Assembly (NCBI GenBank): GCA_022825235.1
Contig: JAJDYI010000062.1
Coordinates: 1-64,000, forward strand
DNA from: Alphaproteobacteria bacterium
GTDB lineage: Bacteria; Pseudomonadota; Alphaproteobacteria; TMED109
Length of the DNA stretch: 64,000 nt
Direction: 5' to 3'
The stretch's first letter is position 1. Every line of letters begins with the position of its first letter. Of the stretch, positions 62,790-64,000 are shown in pieces. The notes under the pieces are model-generated. The model did no database searches and was not told the DNA's origin. It saw nothing but the letters and a program-made list of their open reading frames with translations. The position numbers and the translations under genes are program-made.

Positions 62790-63064
62790 GGCTGACAATC
62801 CTCCTGTACCGCGTGCAATCTGCAGGCGCCGCGATTGGCGGGATGGTGGCATATAGCAAAGTGGGCGGAGTGGCGTTGTAGCGGCGCTACGGGATGCCGG
62901 GCGCGCCGACGAGTTCCATCAACGCGCGCAGTTTGGTCAGGTCAGGCCGCGCCCGAGGAACTGGATACCGACCGCCGCCAGGAATGCCCCGGCACCTGTT
63001 GTGGACAGAAGTCGAGCCGCTGCCGGCGGCGGATTACGCCGCGGTCGGCCACACCCGCGCCGTC

Positions 63065-63745
63065 TCACGCCTTCCTCAGCACCCAGACGACCTTGCCGAC
63101 CATGTGCACGTCCTGGGCGGGGACGGCGTAGGGTTCGTAGACCGGGTTCGCGGAGATCAGCCGGAGTTCGGCGGGATCGCTGCCGCTGACGGCCTCGACC
63201 CGCTTGACAACCAGCCCGAGCCCGTCCCACAGCACGGCCATCTCGCCCGTCGCCGGCACGCGGCGCGAGACGTCCACGATGAGCCGGTCGCCCTCGCCGA
63301 CCAAGGGCTCCATGGAGTCGCCACGGGCCCGGAGGATGCGGAGGTTGTCAGGGGCAGCCCCACCCTCGTGGCGCAGCATGGCCTCGGGCATGCTCCAGCG
63401 CGCGATCTCCGGCGGCTCTCCTTCGGTGATGGCGCCGCCGCCGGCCGCGGCTGCCACCTCTACCTCCGAAACCATCGCCAGTGGCGCGCCGGCTCGGGCC
63501 GGTGACCTGTCGGCCGGAACTTCCGGCCCGACCGGCTCGGCCGGCCACAGGTCGGCGGGCGAGCAGCCGAGCATGCCGGCCAGCACCTCGCGGTCATTTC
63601 GGCAAAGGGTCGCGGGCGAGCCCCGCGTGAGGAACTGCTGGAGGTAGCTCGCGTTCCTCCCCATGGCGAGCGAGGCCGCCCGCATGGCGATCCCGTTCTG
63701 GCGCAGCAGATGCCGCACCGTCTCCCGCACCGGGTCACGCGTCAT
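63065..63745 (-). CDS. S24-type (CI/LexA-like) repressor
   Basis: 226 residues. N-terminal HTH ('VRHLLRQNGIAMRAASLAMG' then 'RNASYLQQFLTRGSP'), a linker, then a peptidase S24 domain: 'ILRARGDSMEPLVGEGDRLI' holds the catalytic Ser and 'GEMAVLWDGLGLVVKRVE' the Lys. Self-cleavage after DNA damage is expected for the family. ATG 63745 has GGGAG 8 bases upstream; the frame is open to 63871. It is divergent from a gene at 63837, a switch layout typical of prophages and mobile elements. Confidence 0.88.
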   Translation of the reverse strand: MTRDPVRETVRHLLRQNGIAMRAASLAMGRNASYLQQFLTRGSPATLCRNDREVLAGMLGCSPADLWPAEPVGPEVPADRSPARAGAPLAMVSEVEVAAAAGGGAITEGEPPEIARWSMPEAMLRHEGGAAPDNLRILRARGDSMEPLVGEGDRLIVDVSRRVPATGEMAVLWDGLGLVVKRVEAVSGSDPAELRLISANPVYEPYAVPAQDVHMVGKVVWVLRKA

Positions 63746-63836
63746 CGAGGTTCTCCCGTCGTGTCGTATCGACTGTAGGATATTTTCTTTCGATTTCCTT
63801 TGCAAGTCCGGGTTGTTCTCAATATGTTCCCTCGCC
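63746..63836. promoter_or_regulatory. Divergent promoter/operator region
   Basis: 91 bases between the S24 repressor and the plus-strand gene. It is AT-rich relative to its surroundings (TATTTTCTTTCGATTTCCTT near 63781) and probably holds both promoters and operator sites for the repressor. No perfect palindrome was found by eye. Confidence 0.55.
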
Positions 63837-64000
63837 ATGACAAATCTCGCCTCATTCCTGCACGACGCCATGGAGGACTGGATGGCTCGCCAGGCCGTGA
63901 GCGGACGCCGCTTCGGCGAGGTCGCGATCGGCGATCCGTGCCTCGTGGCGGAACTGCGCCGCGGCCGCTCGCTCCGTCTCCGGACCGCGGACCGGCTGCT
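63837..64000 (+). CDS. Partial small regulatory-type protein, runs off the window
   Basis: The first 54 residues are visible: 'MTNLASFLHDAMEDWMARQA' then 'RRFGEVAIGDPCLVAELRRG', followed by RSLRLRTADRLL. This pattern (FGxxAxGDPxLVxxLRxGR) is familiar from short HTH-like proteins opposite S24 repressors in alphaproteobacterial prophages and islands. It probably acts like a Cro or accessory regulator. The 3' end is missing. Confidence 0.65.
   Translation, partial: MTNLASFLHDAMEDWMARQAVSGRRFGEVAIGDPCLVAELRRGRSLRLRTADRL

Overview
The window is GC-rich DNA, probably from an alphaproteobacterium. The evidence is the GC-rich codon use, many GTG starts, DUF6499/DUF2285-type regulators and an initiator-tRNA-like attachment site. 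No 16S or housekeeping gene is present, so the host assignment is an inference. Most of the window looks like an integrated conjugative element (ICE) with a defence-rich cargo region.

Layout. (1) 1-8479: a 7-bp/5-bp tandem repeat tract lies just upstream of a giant secreted adhesin of about 2,750 residues. The adhesin has Fn3, SwmB-like, Ig-like and Calx-beta modules and a C-terminal outer-membrane beta-barrel. (2) 8506-10294: two DUF2285-type genes, one broken across two frames, and an excisionase-like HTH protein. (3) 10291-26760: a compact F-type (MPF-F) conjugation operon: pilin, traL-E-K-B-V-C, a degenerate HD protein, trbI, an S26 peptidase, then traW-U-trbC-traN-F-H-G. Most genes overlap or abut, and most start with GTG. 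(4) 26769-34130: an antisense small membrane protein, ssb, coupling protein traD, MOBF relaxase/helicase traI, a ribbon-helix-helix protein and a beta-class DNA methyltransferase. (5) 34131-34725: a gene-free region with two copies of a 16-bp palindrome and two hairpins, a candidate oriT or control region. (6) 34802-55199: the cargo region. It holds a frameshifted higA, a Type ISP restriction-methylase with an overlapping partner gene, a decayed second ISP C-terminus, a repeat-containing HEPN protein, a QxK nuclease-like protein, an Avs-like nuclease-STAND-HEAT gene split by an in-frame TAG, an AlbA_2 ATPase with a TrlF-type PHP-SMC ATPase, an RHH protein, an HD/GHKL (HD-CE-like) ATPase, an unknown possible nuclease, and an orphan AbiEi/DUF6088-like regulator. 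(7) 55404-56898: a tyrosine integrase, short repeats that could be arm sites, the 3' part of an initiator-tRNA-like gene and that gene's terminator. This is the likely right end of the element. (8) 56899-64000: flanking DNA with a methyltransferase, a decayed recD2, a DUF4268 nuclease-like protein, a HEPN plus PD-(D/E)xK ORF, and an S24 repressor divergent from a gene that runs off the window.

How it fits together: TraA to TraH and TraG build the pilus and mating channel. TraD, TraI and the RHH protein process and deliver DNA. SSB and the methyltransferase may protect the incoming strand. The cargo carries several defence-like systems, some intact and some decaying. The most promising candidates for an undescribed system are the 39.7-46.1 kb cluster (ISP remnant, HEPN protein with 32-residue repeats, QxK nuclease, amber-split STAND protein) and the 51.1-53.7 kb HD/GHKL gene. 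All family names come from reading motifs; no database search was run.
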